Source: Nemertoderma westbladi | Lineage: Eukaryota > Xenacoelomorpha > Nemertodermatida > Nemertodermatidae | Reading direction: 5' to 3' | NCBI GenBank assembly: GCA_032718475.1 | Contig: JAUCBJ010007510.1 | Location: forward strand, 1-64,000 | DNA: 64,000 nucleotides | Shown: positions 45,291 through 54,681 of the stretch, one piece after another | How the letters are laid out: each line of letters begins with the position of its first letter | Numbering within the stretch: position 1 is the stretch's first letter | The notes under the pieces: model-generated | Told to the model about the DNA's origin: nothing | The model's input: the letters and a program-made list of their open reading frames with translations, nothing else | Databases searched by the model: none | Program-made: the position numbers and the translations under genes

Positions 45291-46604
45291 ACCAGCTCAC
45301 CTAGCCTCCTTAGCGGGTGATCGCCCTCAGCCCCCGCTGGTATGGGTGCCGCCTGCGATCCCGATGTCGACTGTTTCGGTGATCCCACCATCCATCCCAG
45401 TTCTCGCCCTAGAGACTCCCCCGAACTCCCTGACGACGTCCAACGAAGTTTGTCTAAGGCCGCCTGTTCTTCGAAGCCGTAGTTCTGGGCCCTAGCCTCC
45501 TCCTCCCTTTCTTCTGCCTCTCTCCTCTCCTGTCTGGCGATTTCTTCCAATTGCTTCGCTTCTCGTCTATCCGCCTCTAGCTGCTCCCATCTCTGATATG
45601 GCGTATCTACGTCCCTGTCTACTAGATGTCGGCAGTTATAGTATACCGACTCGCCCTTCAGCCCCGGGTGGTCTACCAGACCCTCGAAAGCCGTTTTAAA
45701 GGCTCTTCTGTAGCTCAGGGGTGACCCCGATAGCAGGAATGCCGTTGGTTCTTTCCCAATGACGACGGTCATGAATAGGTTTAGCAAACCCATCATTTTC
45801 CAGTCCTCCTGCAGGATATATCGCTTCTGATATACCTTTATCGCTCCTCTTCGGAATTGATACAACTCTTGTTTCCCTGGTCTCGCTCCCCACTTCAGCG
45901 AGTTCGCTAACTCTGCTCCGTACTCTTCTCTGAACTTCCCCCAGTCCATTGGTTTGTGACACACGAGCCCCAATAGCTGGCCCATCACCACCGCTCCACA
46001 ATGGCCTGCGTTCTCCACTAGTCCCAACCCATCTGGTGCTGTCATAACCATGAAGACCGTCTGTGTATCCAGAAGGTTGGGGGTGTCCGGTCCGATGATT
46101 CTCTCCGCATCGTCGCGGATCGCCGATCCCACTTTCGTCGTCGACTTCTCTCTCACTAGGGTTTGCACCGCCTTCGGCAACCGGTTCAATTTCGGCCCGT
46201 CCTTCTTCCCATACGTTCCCAGATTGAACAGGAAAATATCACCATTTGGCGCGGCCAAATGTAGGAGTATGGTTCTGGCCGACCCCGCCGATCCTCTCCT
46301 CGAACCCTCCTCGTCTTCCACGGATCCTTCGTCGTCTAGGATCATGCATCCTTCCCTGCTGACAGACTCTACGAACCTCTTCCAATCTTTCCTCGGTGGC
46401 TCCCTCGCGTACTTCGGAATCCCGAACTTCGCCTCGTCTCCCTTCACCACGTAGTGGAAATGCTCGAAGATCGCGTTGTCCAGCAACGGCGTCCCATAGG
46501 TCCTGACCAGTCGCTGTTCGTGCACCTCCCTGAAATGGTCCTGCAGTGCTCGCGCCCCGTGACCTCTCTCCAACCGCTAGTAGTATCCCCTTGTCTTCTC
46601 TTCC

Positions 46605-47639
46605 GGATACTACTACTACTACTAGGATCGGCATGCTGCATTGCAGCTGCATTTTTAAGAATGCTGTGCCGGCTTGTCAACAAAATTGCACCGCCACAAC
46701 TCCCTATCACCCATGACATTTGCTAGATCATCCGCATCTTTAAGACCAGTGTCCTTTAAGATGCGTCTCAAGAAAGTCATGGGCTGTCCACCATGCTTAT
46801 TCACTCCATGAGGCTGCCAAAGTACAAGATTATGCACTGGCTGGTCCTCACGGCGAAAGCAATGTCCTGCAAAGCAGAGGCGATTTTGTTCTAGTGTCAA
46901 GCTTGGGGGAACCAATGAGACACCTCCAATGTTATATAGTGTCTGGTTGGAGATGTGTGCATTGTACTTGACACAATGAACCTGGCGTAGCATTCTTGTG
47001 AATGTGCCATCCAGAGATTTGGTGTCCTCAGCAGTTAGAGCCCAGCATGGACTCCCGTAGAGGAGTACTGGAACTACTGCTGCTCTAAATAATCGGACCT
47101 TAAGTTTCCGATTAATTCTCGGTGACTTCCAAATCCTGGAAAGCCTATTCAAGGCTGCCCATGCCTTTCCCTTACGTATTCGAAGGTCCTCACCTGACTT
47201 CCGGATCCATGATCCCAGGTAACAGAAGTCGTCGACATGCTCAAGCATACCATCCTTTGAGCTTATGCACATCCGATCAGAGACTTGCTGAGGACTTTCA
47301 AAGTTAACTGTCAGAATTTTGGTCTTTCTGGAGTTAATAAAAAGACCAACACTAGAAGCAGCATGTTCTAATGAGCTGAGGAGCCGTTGTGCTCCCTCTA
47401 ATGATTCTGAGAGTACTCCTAAGTCATCAGCAAAGTCTAGATCAGTTAGGTACTTGGCAGGATTTCCTCGACTTCTGGAGCCAGTAGGTGGAGTTATCAT
47501 CACCCCATCATCATTATGATGATCTAAGGACATGCGTAGAACATAGTCAACCACAATAATGAATAAGAATGGTGCAAGTGTGTCTCCTTGGAGGACGCCC
47601 CATAACACTTCGAATGGTTCTGTGTCACCGTCAACAGGA
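46605..47639 (-). mobile_element. 5'-truncated non-LTR retrotransposon fragment
   Basis: This splits ORFX between ttccgg (46604) and atgcctcttgg (47640). In the sense direction it ends with a (TAG)n tail, a microsatellite 3' end typical of several LINE clades. A short duplication (ATCC) may be its TSD. Confidence 0.82.
46655..47639 (-). pseudogene. LINE reverse transcriptase, C-terminal half
   Basis: The open frame (334 codons, entering from ORFX sequence at its first eight residues) carries RT motifs GVLQGDTLAPFLF (21-33) and the catalytic LDFADD (74-79). After these come the thumb-like YLGSWI block, VLLYGSPCWALT and a C-terminal Cys/His-poor tail. The N-terminal endonuclease and first RT motifs are absent because of 5' truncation. 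The frame itself is intact from the truncation to its stop, so the insertion is not very old. Clade not determined; it is distinct from the CR1-like LINE downstream. Confidence 0.85.
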
Positions 47640-47784
47640 TGCCTCTTGGTAAAATCCACCAGTATCTCCTTTCCTCCTGACTAAGCCTTTCTCTTCCTGA
47701 TCAGTTTCCCCGCCATTTCGAACCCTCTCACTCGCTCACCTGTAAGGTGGTGCCTTGCCAAGGCGCAGTACAGATGAGTGATGA

Positions 47785-48327
47785 TGTGACGGGATCTACG
47801 GATCCCGGTTTATCCGTTGGGTTTTCTATCCACGCGTCCCCGCCGTGTGTGAAAGGTAAAAGAGTTCTGATGTTCGGTAATATGTATAAAGGTATAATAT
47901 AGTCTGATAGTTGATATAGTATAGTACGACACTTTACCGGTAGATAAGTATGATGGCGGTAGCGGACGGTGACAGAAGTCCCCGTTCCACCCTACTGATC
48001 TGACTGAGTAAACTAAACTGAATAGGGAAGCACCAATAGGTAATATATGTACTGCACAGTTGGCCATATTACTGTACCTAGTCGATGCTGTCCCCCCATT
48101 GGCTAATATCCCACTTCTCGCCCTTTCACCTTCCCTGGTGTGTTTCCCGTTGCCCCTGTTGTTCTCTCTCTGTTAGGGGTTTGGCCCCTGACCCCTATTG
48201 TGTGTGTCTCTCCTTCCCACTCTATTGGGGTGACACGAGGTTGATATTGGTAATCAACCTCGTGCTCCCAATATTGCTTTACGGCTCACTCTATGGGTTT
48301 GTGTTAGCGGAATTGGATAAGCTAACA
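47785..48327 (-). repeat. E4 3' LTR
   Basis: Pairs with 53712-54254. Family box 47832-47848, poly(A) hairpin 48223-48273 and terminal hairpin GGGATC-tacg-GATCCC. The poly(A) hexamer position reads AATAGA. Confidence 0.96.
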
Positions 48328-48365
48328 CTCCCCCCCATGCTATCTTCCCGGTGAGAAGATAGCAT
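48328..48365 (-). promoter_or_regulatory. Polypurine tract with abutting hairpin (E4)
   Basis: Sense G-run plus AG before the 3' LTR; hairpin ATGCTATCTTC/GAAGATAGCAT at 48337-48365, loop ccggtga. Confidence 0.85.
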
Positions 48366-48961
48366 CCAACTAAAGTGCGCTACAATTCCGCTGGATCCCG
48401 ATCTAGCATCGGGTGTGGGGTGGGTATATTTTCTTTCGGAGCCGGCTTTCCAAGCCGCTCCCTGTGGGTATGATAATGCTACCCTCTGGCGTCTCGTGTC
48501 GGGCCGATCGCACGCTTCTCTCACACAATTTTTGTTTCCCCAACACTCTCACCACTCTACTCCAACTCTCGCATACTCCCGGACCTCCTCGTCCCACACT
48601 CTTCTTCTCACTTCTCCTCCCCCACACTTGAATTGTGCCCACGCTCTCTTCGCACTTTGCACTATCACCTCTCCACTCTCTGCCACTCCCTAAGGCTTTA
48701 TTTAATCTCTAATGCTACCCCTGTGCTATCATACTATCTACCTACTGCTTACTAACTCTAACTATCTAACTAACTCTGCTAACTACTAACTCTTACTACT
48801 TCTAGCTCTAACTGAGAGCCTCTAACTTTCTACTGACTCTAACTCTCTACTAAGTCTAACTAACTCCCACTAACTCTCTACTTCTACTAACTCTACTTGA
48901 CTCCTCTAAGTCTACCAACTCTGCTAACTAGCTCTACTAACTCCACTCCACTCTTCTAACT
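48366..48961. other. E4 3' UTR, pyrimidine-rich
   Basis: The hairpin CCCGAT-ctagc-ATCGGG (48397-48413) and a GAGCCGGCTT/AAGCCGCTC-type hairpin follow the conserved block. The rest is ctaact/ctctact degenerate repeats. No gene. Confidence 0.65.
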
Positions 48962-49886
48962 ATGTGGCGCTTGCGGTGCCCACAACCACTTACTATCTGG
49001 CACCCTATGTGCCCTTCTACTACTCTACTACCTCTAACTCTCTAACTCTACTGCCTGGCACCCTATGTGCCCGTCTCTACTATTCTACTCTCTGGCACTC
49101 TATGTGCCCTCTCTACTACTTCTAACACTTTAACTCTACTACCTGGCACCCTATGTGCCCCCTCTACTACTCTACTACCTCTAACTCTCTAACTCTACTA
49201 CCTGGCACCCTATGTGCCCGTCTCTACTACTCTACTACCTGGCACCCTATGTGCCCGTCTCTACTATTCTACTCTATCTCTAACTCTCTACTAACTCAAC
49301 TACCTCTACTACTTACTTCTTGTGCCCGGCACCTCTTGTGCCCGGCACCCACCCTAATTAACATATTCTGCTCTTACATCAATCACGTCATCACGCCCGA
49401 GCCCCACTAAGTTCAGTGCATCCCCTACTAACTCTAACTACGTGGCGCTTGCGGTGCCCACAACCTCTACTGCTACTTCCATCTACGTGGCGCTTATGGT
49501 GCCCACAACCCTCTACTGCTCTACTAACACTCCTAACTAGCGGTACTACGTACCCTCTTACTTCTCTAGCTCTCTCTACTAGCTAAGCGGTACAACATAC
49601 CCTCTTACTACTCTAGCTCTCTCTACTAGCTAGCGGTACTACGTACCCTCTTACTCTTACTAACTCTCTCTACTCTTACTAACCAGTACTACGTACCTTC
49701 TAACTCTTACTAACTCTCTCTACTCTTACTAACCGGTACTACGTACCCTCTAACTCTTACTCTCTAATGGTACTACGTACCCCTTAACTCCTACTCTCTA
49801 ACGGTACTGTGTACCCTCTAACTCTTACTCTCTAACGGTACTACGTACCACCCTCTAACTCTTACTCTCTAACGGTACTACGTACC
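48962..49886. repeat. E4 mixed mini-hairpin array
   Basis: All three main hairpin unit types occur in blocks: GTGGCGCTT..GGTGCCCAC, then GGCAC-cctat-GTGCC (one unit with loop tctat), then the first type again, then GGTAC-tac-GTACC (with tgt and other loop variants). They are separated by ctctaact or ctactact spacers. Confidence 0.87.
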
Positions 49887-50045
49887 ACCCTCTAACTAAC
49901 TAACTAACTCTTACTACCTAACTTCTACCTACTCTATTATTTAATTATTTTCTTATTTTTAATTAAATAATTATTTTATATTTTGTGCGTGGGAAGGGCG
50001 TCTCGCCCTCATTCCCACCCCCCTCAGTCCAAAACTTTGGACGAC
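49887..50045 (-). other. E4 AT-rich spacer and paired hairpins
   Basis: GGGA-AGGGCG/CGCCCT-cat-TCCC at 49991-50016 and GTCCAAA-ac-TTTGGAC at 50027-50042. The second stem is one base pair longer than in E1 and E2. Confidence 0.75.
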
Positions 50046-51271
50046 TAAAAACTCTCACGTGCCCCTTCTTCCGGTAGGCACTCTCCTGCTGCCCTCCTAT
50101 ACGTCCTCTAACTCTTCGCCACACTCTCTTCGGTGCCACCTTTGCTCGCCTCCCCCTTCGTATGTGCGCTGGCATTAGAGCCCTCGACGACCCCCGCTCG
50201 TCCCTCGGTATACGCGGTGTCTGCCCATGTAATGCCCCCTCGCACTGTGTCAGCCCTGCGTGTGTATGCAACACGCCTCCTTCTACTTTCCCGACTCCTT
50301 TGCTCATGGACTTCTCTACCCCTGGTTTAGTCCTTTCACATCCTCTCCCTTTCCAACACTCTCCGGATCTGTGTCCTTTTACCACACATCGATGACATAG
50401 TCCGTTTGCGTCTGTGTAGGCTACACGATCTCGTTTGGGCAACGCTTGCCAGTACTTGCAACTCCTGGTCTTATGGGTTCCGTCCCGATGTAATTGACAT
50501 TGGAATCCTGGATTATAGCGTTTCCTGTATAGTCCTTCACGTATCGCGCTTAGGTTTATATGTACCGATTTAATGTTTTGGTTGTCTAGACTCGGCCTAC
50601 TGGGTGTATTGGGATTGTTTTTATTTACGGTGTTATTTTCTTTCTGTCCCTGCCACGGTGTGGCCCTGCTACCAGCTAACTGTGGACTAGCAGTCCCCTG
50701 TACGGCCGCGTGTGGTGGTGACTGTCCGCACGACCTGTTCTCGTCCAGGGAGTTCGATGTTCTTGCTCCTATCGGGGTATATTGTCGATATTGTGATGGG
50801 GGAATGTCACCCTGTCCCCCCCCCCCGGCCGGTATGTTTGGTGCTGGGGTTGATGTTAATACATTGGGGCCCATACGTCTATCTCCAATAACTCCCCCCT
50901 TCCCCTGGATATATGTTATGTCCCTGTGTATTATAGTCATGCTGCTGTACCGATATAGGCCTACCTACCTCTCGCCTACCTACCGGTATGTACTCCGCGA
51001 CTTCCGGGTCTAATCCCGTCGTTCGCGCTACCCTATCTCTCCCAGCATGGCCTATAATAGTATGTGCAGTAAGGCCTACAGTATGTCCTGCAGTCTGCAT
51101 GTGCCCTTCCGAACCGAAGTTTATTCTTCGCGAATCTCGAATCTCCCCGCGACTACCGTACTCTCGATCGGCAGCTACATCCCGCCGGGAAGCTTCTCTT
51201 CGATCCCCTATCCTGCTCTCGTCTTCGTATTTGTACGTCCTGTACCCCTCTCTTGGCGTGCGGTGCGTTTC
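50046..51271 (-). pseudogene. E4 Gag remnant: linker and zinc knuckles, capsid and protease deleted
   Basis: After a nonsense codon (TGA for GGA just below 51272) homology continues in frame to about 50879, then shifts near 50885 into the 325-codon frame ending at 49963. That frame jumps from LDENRSC directly to GQSPPHAA, removing the whole capsid region (junction near 50734). It keeps CQLHRDGTHKTRSC and CHRCVVKGHRSGEC. It then jumps from SGEC to WKGRGCERTKPG (near 50355), removing the protease. Both deletions leave the frame open. No enzyme activity possible; RNA binding by the knuckles might remain if expressed. Confidence 0.82.
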
Positions 51272-53647
51272 TCAGGGGCGACGGCAATCTCCCGAAGTTC
51301 GACCCCACTGACTCCCTAACTCCATCTCTACTATCGACGGTCCGTTATCCGTCATCGTACTCCTATCGTTCGTGGCGACACTTTTTCTACTATCTCCTCT
51401 TCTTCTCTTTTCAGTGCAGTATTCCGGCTCATGAGATCTCTCGTCGACCTCCAGGTTAAACTCCACTGTTCTTCTTCCCTCTTCTGATCGGGCTCGACGC
51501 TTCGTCTGCCCTCTCGCGACGTCAACCTGCCTCTCTCTACTCGATCGCACGCCGCTGGGGATACTCGCAATCCCCCTATTACTCTCCGTCGCCGGGTGTT
51601 GCGGTTTACCTGATTCGGCCCGCGCATTATCCGCTGACGGCTGTGGGACACTCTCTGCCCCCCCTCTCTCTCTACTAATCTCTCGCGGCGGGGTGCCCGT
51701 AGCCCCCCCCCACCCGCCACTTCTAACTTCACTATCTCTTACTACACTTCTACACCCCTCTTGTGGGGCATTCTCTGCCCCCCCTCTCTCGCCACTAATC
51801 TTATGTGGTGGGACGCTCGTAGCCCCCCCCCACTCGCCACATCTAACTTCACTATCTCTTACTTCGTCTCTACACCCCTCTCTAGTTGACGCACTGTCTC
51901 TACTACGGCTGGGTCTATTCACCCCCGCCTCTCTCTCTACTACTGCGTGGTCCATCAGGCCCACCTCGGGTTGGCTCAACCCCGCTACCTCCTGCCTACC
52001 AACTACGTGGCCTACCAGGCCGCCGTCGGGTTGGCTCCACCCTGCCACCTCCTGCCTACTAAGTACGTGGCCTACCAGGCCCCCGTCTGCCGGGTTATGT
52101 ACGTCCGACACGCTCATATTAATAGCACCATTCCCAATATTATTTGTTAAATCAATTAAATTGTTAGAATTTGAAACGAGATTTAAATTATTTAAATTAG
52201 AATTATTATTATTTTCAAAATTCAAATTATTATTCGAATTATTTGAATTATTCTGAATATTTGAATTAACGTTATTATTTGAATTTAAATTTAAATTACT
52301 ACTACCAGGTAAAATATTATTTGCTGCAATAAAGGGATTAGGGTTATCTACTAAGGTACTATTAATATTAACTATCTCTAACGTACTACTATTACCCCCC
52401 CCCCCCCCCCCGCCCGTACGGCTACACCAGTTCTGGTTCTCTCGCCCGGTGTCTGTAAGTGGGGGCTCACTCTCTGATATTTCCGACCGCGCCAGTTCTA
52501 GTCGGCGCTGGTTTAGTTTGGCTTGATATTGTGTAAGCCTCTCTAGCTGGGCACGCAAATCATCCTGCACGCGCTTACTCTCTATCTCTTTCTCTCGCAT
52601 ATTCTGTCCGGCCAACTCTGACCATCTCGCAGACATCTCCAACCGCCTCGTCGACTCGCTCTCTACTCCCATCTCCCGCTCTCTACACTCCTCGGCTGCC
52701 TCTCTACACTCCTCGGCTCCATCTCTATACCCCTCGGCTTTCTCTCTACATTCCCTCGCCCACTCTTCTTCTCCCTCCAACAATGCGGTTTTCTCTCTCA
52801 ATTGCCACTCTAACTCATTCTGCTCATTCGCCACCGTTTCTAATTCACACGTCAGACCTATCTCCCGCACCCTTCTTTCTTTTGCGGAGGATGTAGCAGA
52901 CTTATCGGTTGCGACGGACTCCCGTCGCCCCTCCGTCCCACCAACTTTCCCCCGCCTCCCAGAACTTCCTCCGACCGACGAGACCGAATCCTCGGGTTTA
53001 ACCTCGGATTCGCCCTCCTCAGGTCTCTTCCAACCCACTAATTTTACTCCCCGGGCATCGACTAAGTATGGCCCTACGTACACTACGCTAGGTTCCATAC
53101 CCCTACACTCCCATATTTCAATCAGTTCGTTGGCAACTCCCCTCGCCCTCTCCTCGGCTAGTTCTCTCTGCCCAAAACGCATTAGGTAATCAAAGTATCT
53201 GCTCGACTCACCTAGTCCTCTTGCCAATCTCACCTTGTCTATCTTCGTCCTTCCTCTGGCGTCTCTCAGTTGCTTCCGGGTCGCGAGGTAGGCCCGTCGA
53301 AGTCGATCAGAAACCCCGACGTCCTCGTCGCCGACCTCTCCTCCGTCTCTCCGGGCCCGACGTCGTACCGGCGGCCCCACCGTCGCCGTTCCGGTGGGTC
53401 GTCCGTCGCCCTCGGCCTGTGGCTGGCCGGCGACATCGGTACGTCGACCCTCGCTCCGCATCGACTCGTCTTTCTCCCTTCCCGTCTCGTCCTCTCGCTG
53501 TAGACGGCCCCCCTCGTCTCGGATCGCCGGATGGCCCGTTCTCGATGGGTTCGGCGTTGTGGGTGCATACCGTCTCGTCGCGGCCTCGCGGATCGTTAGA
53601 TCGCCGTCCGGGGTCCGCGGCGGTGTCGTTCCTTTCTCTCGACTCAT
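51272..53647 (-). CDS. E4 Gag N-terminal protein, 791 codons
   Basis: ATG at 53647 (MSREKGTTPPRTPDGDL), stop at a GGA-to-TGA change. This copy shows the ancestral reading frame best: charged N-terminus (1-200, conserved SSRYFDYLMRFGQRELAEE), Ser-rich linker, coiled coil (about 255-395), Gly run (412-418, coded by 17 G), Asn-rich region (about 425-505), VGHVL/VGHVV repeats (about 523-570), two WGGAT.PP segments (about 605-660), and the linker that leads to capsid in other copies. All G tracts are in frame. No catalytic motif. It proves that the pieces annotated separately in E1-E3 were one Gag. Function: structural, inferred. Confidence 0.8.
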   Translation of the reverse strand: MSREKGTTPPRTPDGDLTIREAATRRYAPTTPNPSRTGHPAIRDEGGRLQREDETGREKDESMRSEGRRTDVAGQPQAEGDGRPTGTATVGPPVRRRARRDGGEVGDEDVGVSDRLRRAYLATRKQLRDARGRTKIDKVRLARGLGESSRYFDYLMRFGQRELAEERARGVANELIEIWECRGMEPSVVYVGPYLVDARGVKLVGWKRPEEGESEVKPEDSVSSVGGSSGRRGKVGGTEGRRESVATDKSATSSAKERRVREIGLTCELETVANEQNELEWQLREKTALLEGEEEWARECREKAEGYRDGAEECREAAEECREREMGVESESTRRLEMSARWSELAGQNMREKEIESKRVQDDLRAQLERLTQYQAKLNQRRLELARSEISESEPPLTDTGRENQNWCSRTGGGGGGGNSSTLEIVNINSTLVDNPNPFIAANNILPGSSNLNLNSNNNVNSNIQNNSNNSNNNLNFENNNNSNLNNLNLVSNSNNLIDLTNNIGNGAINMSVSDVHNPADGGLVGHVLSRQEVAGWSQPDGGLVGHVVGRQEVAGLSQPEVGLMDHAVVEREAGVNRPSRSRDSASTREGCRDEVRDSEVRCGEWGGATSVPPHKISGERGGAENAPQEGCRSVVRDSEVRSGGWGGATGTPPREISRERGGAESVPQPSADNARAESGKPQHPATESNRGIASIPSGVRSSRERQVDVARGQTKRRARSEEGRRTVEFNLEVDERSHEPEYCTEKRRRGDSRKSVATNDRSTMTDNGPSIVEMELGSQWGRTSGDCRRP

Positions 53648-53711
53648 CTTCGTCTTTGGTGGCTGGCAGCCACAGTCTGTCAGGGCAGCTGGGCGGATCT
53701 GATTCTGTCAC
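53648..53711 (-). other. E4 leader (short)
   Basis: Sixty-four bases between 5' LTR and ATG, containing one GCCCAGCTGCCCTGACAG unit of the leader repeats seen several times in E1 and E3. Confidence 0.6.
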
Positions 53712-54254
53712 TGTGACGGGATCTACGGATCCCGGTTTATCCGTTGGGTTTTCTATCCACGCGTCCCCGCCGTGTGTGAAAGGTAAAAGAGTTCTGATGT
53801 TCGGTAATATGTATAAAGGTATAATATAGTCTGATAGTTGATATAGTATAGTACGACACTTTACCGGTAGATAAGTATGATGGCGGTAGCGGACGGTGAC
53901 AGAAGTCCCCGTTCCACCCTACTGATCTGACTGAGTAAACTAAACTGAATAGGGAAGCACCAACAGGTAATATATGTACTGCACAGTTGGCCATATTACT
54001 GTACCTAGTCGATGCTGTCCCCCCATTGGCTAATATCCCACTTCTCGCCCTTTCACCTTCCCTGGTGTGTTTCCCGTTGCCCCTGTTGTTCTCTCTCTGT
54101 TAGGGGTTTGGCCCCTGACCCCTATTGTGTGTGTCTCTCCTTCCCACTCTATTGGGGTGACACGAGGTTGATATTGGTAATCAACCTCGTGCTCCCAATA
54201 TTGCTTTACGGCTCACTCTATGGGTTTGTGTTAGCGGAATTGGATAAGCTAACA
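53712..54254 (-). repeat. E4 5' LTR
   Basis: Nearly identical to 47785-48327, followed by TSD gatga at 54255-54259. Family box 53759-53775, poly(A) hairpin 54150-54200. Confidence 0.96.
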
Positions 54255-54259
54255 GATGA

Positions 54260-54681
54260 GATCAGGATGGTCTGCACAGTTCGACAATGGCCTATTCCTT
54301 ACTTAATTCTGAGTTATAGCCTAAATTTTACTATTTAATTCCTAAAACTATCAAATTGTACTCTAAATTACAATTTTGTCCGTTACTTTAATTATGTTCC
54401 AGAATTTTCTTATTACTGTTACCATAATTTGTTTAATTTCTAATTTCTTATTTGTTTTAATTTAATTCAATCCTACTGCGCTACTACCTACTTATTATTG
54501 CCAATGGATTACTCTATTTTGTAATCCACATTCTGGCCTACTCTATGGGTTTGTGCAGTACAACAGTATACGTCGCGTGGCCTACACGATTTATCCAGCT
54601 GTACTCACGTGCCCCCCTCTCGCTACTAACTATTAAATAACGTTTATATTATATCCCTTCAACCACTATCTCTTACTAGCC
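54260..54681. other. E5 AT-rich spacer
   Basis: Continuation of E5 after the E4 insertion; homologous to 33534-33990 of E2 (acagttcgacaatggcc block). No gene seen. Confidence 0.7.

Larger units (their letters stand above)
45290..47716 (-). pseudogene. ORFX (E5), truncated and interrupted
   Basis: ATG at 47716. The N-terminal piece has an early nonsense codon (TAG where E2 has GAG) and is split by the LINE insertion (46605-47639). A second TAG lies near 46577. From 46573 a frame of about 427 codons runs to 45290 with the globular and coiled-coil regions of ORFX. Here the sequence spanning the E2 lesion is intact, and it shows the link between the two ORFX halves. The acidic patch, zinc knuckles and C-terminus are lost at the 45,290 junction. 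Product not expected to function. Confidence 0.78.
47785..54254 (-). mobile_element. E4: compact derivative lacking capsid and protease
   Basis: 543-bp LTRs with one difference seen (48037 versus 53964) and TSD gatga (47780-47784 and 54255-54259), inserted just upstream of E5 ORFX. Sense order: 5' LTR, leader, 791-codon Gag N-terminal frame, broken Gag remnant with zinc knuckle, paired hairpins, mixed mini-hairpin arrays, polypurine tract, 3' LTR. Internal deletions removed the capsid and protease. With such similar LTRs it moved recently, so needed proteins must have come from elsewhere. Confidence 0.93.

Noticed and set aside
45290-47784. ORFX as an antisense gene of E3
   Set aside because: It first appears as minus-strand coding within plus-strand E3, but the E3/E5 junction at 45243-45290 and the E2 layout show it belongs to minus-strand E5.
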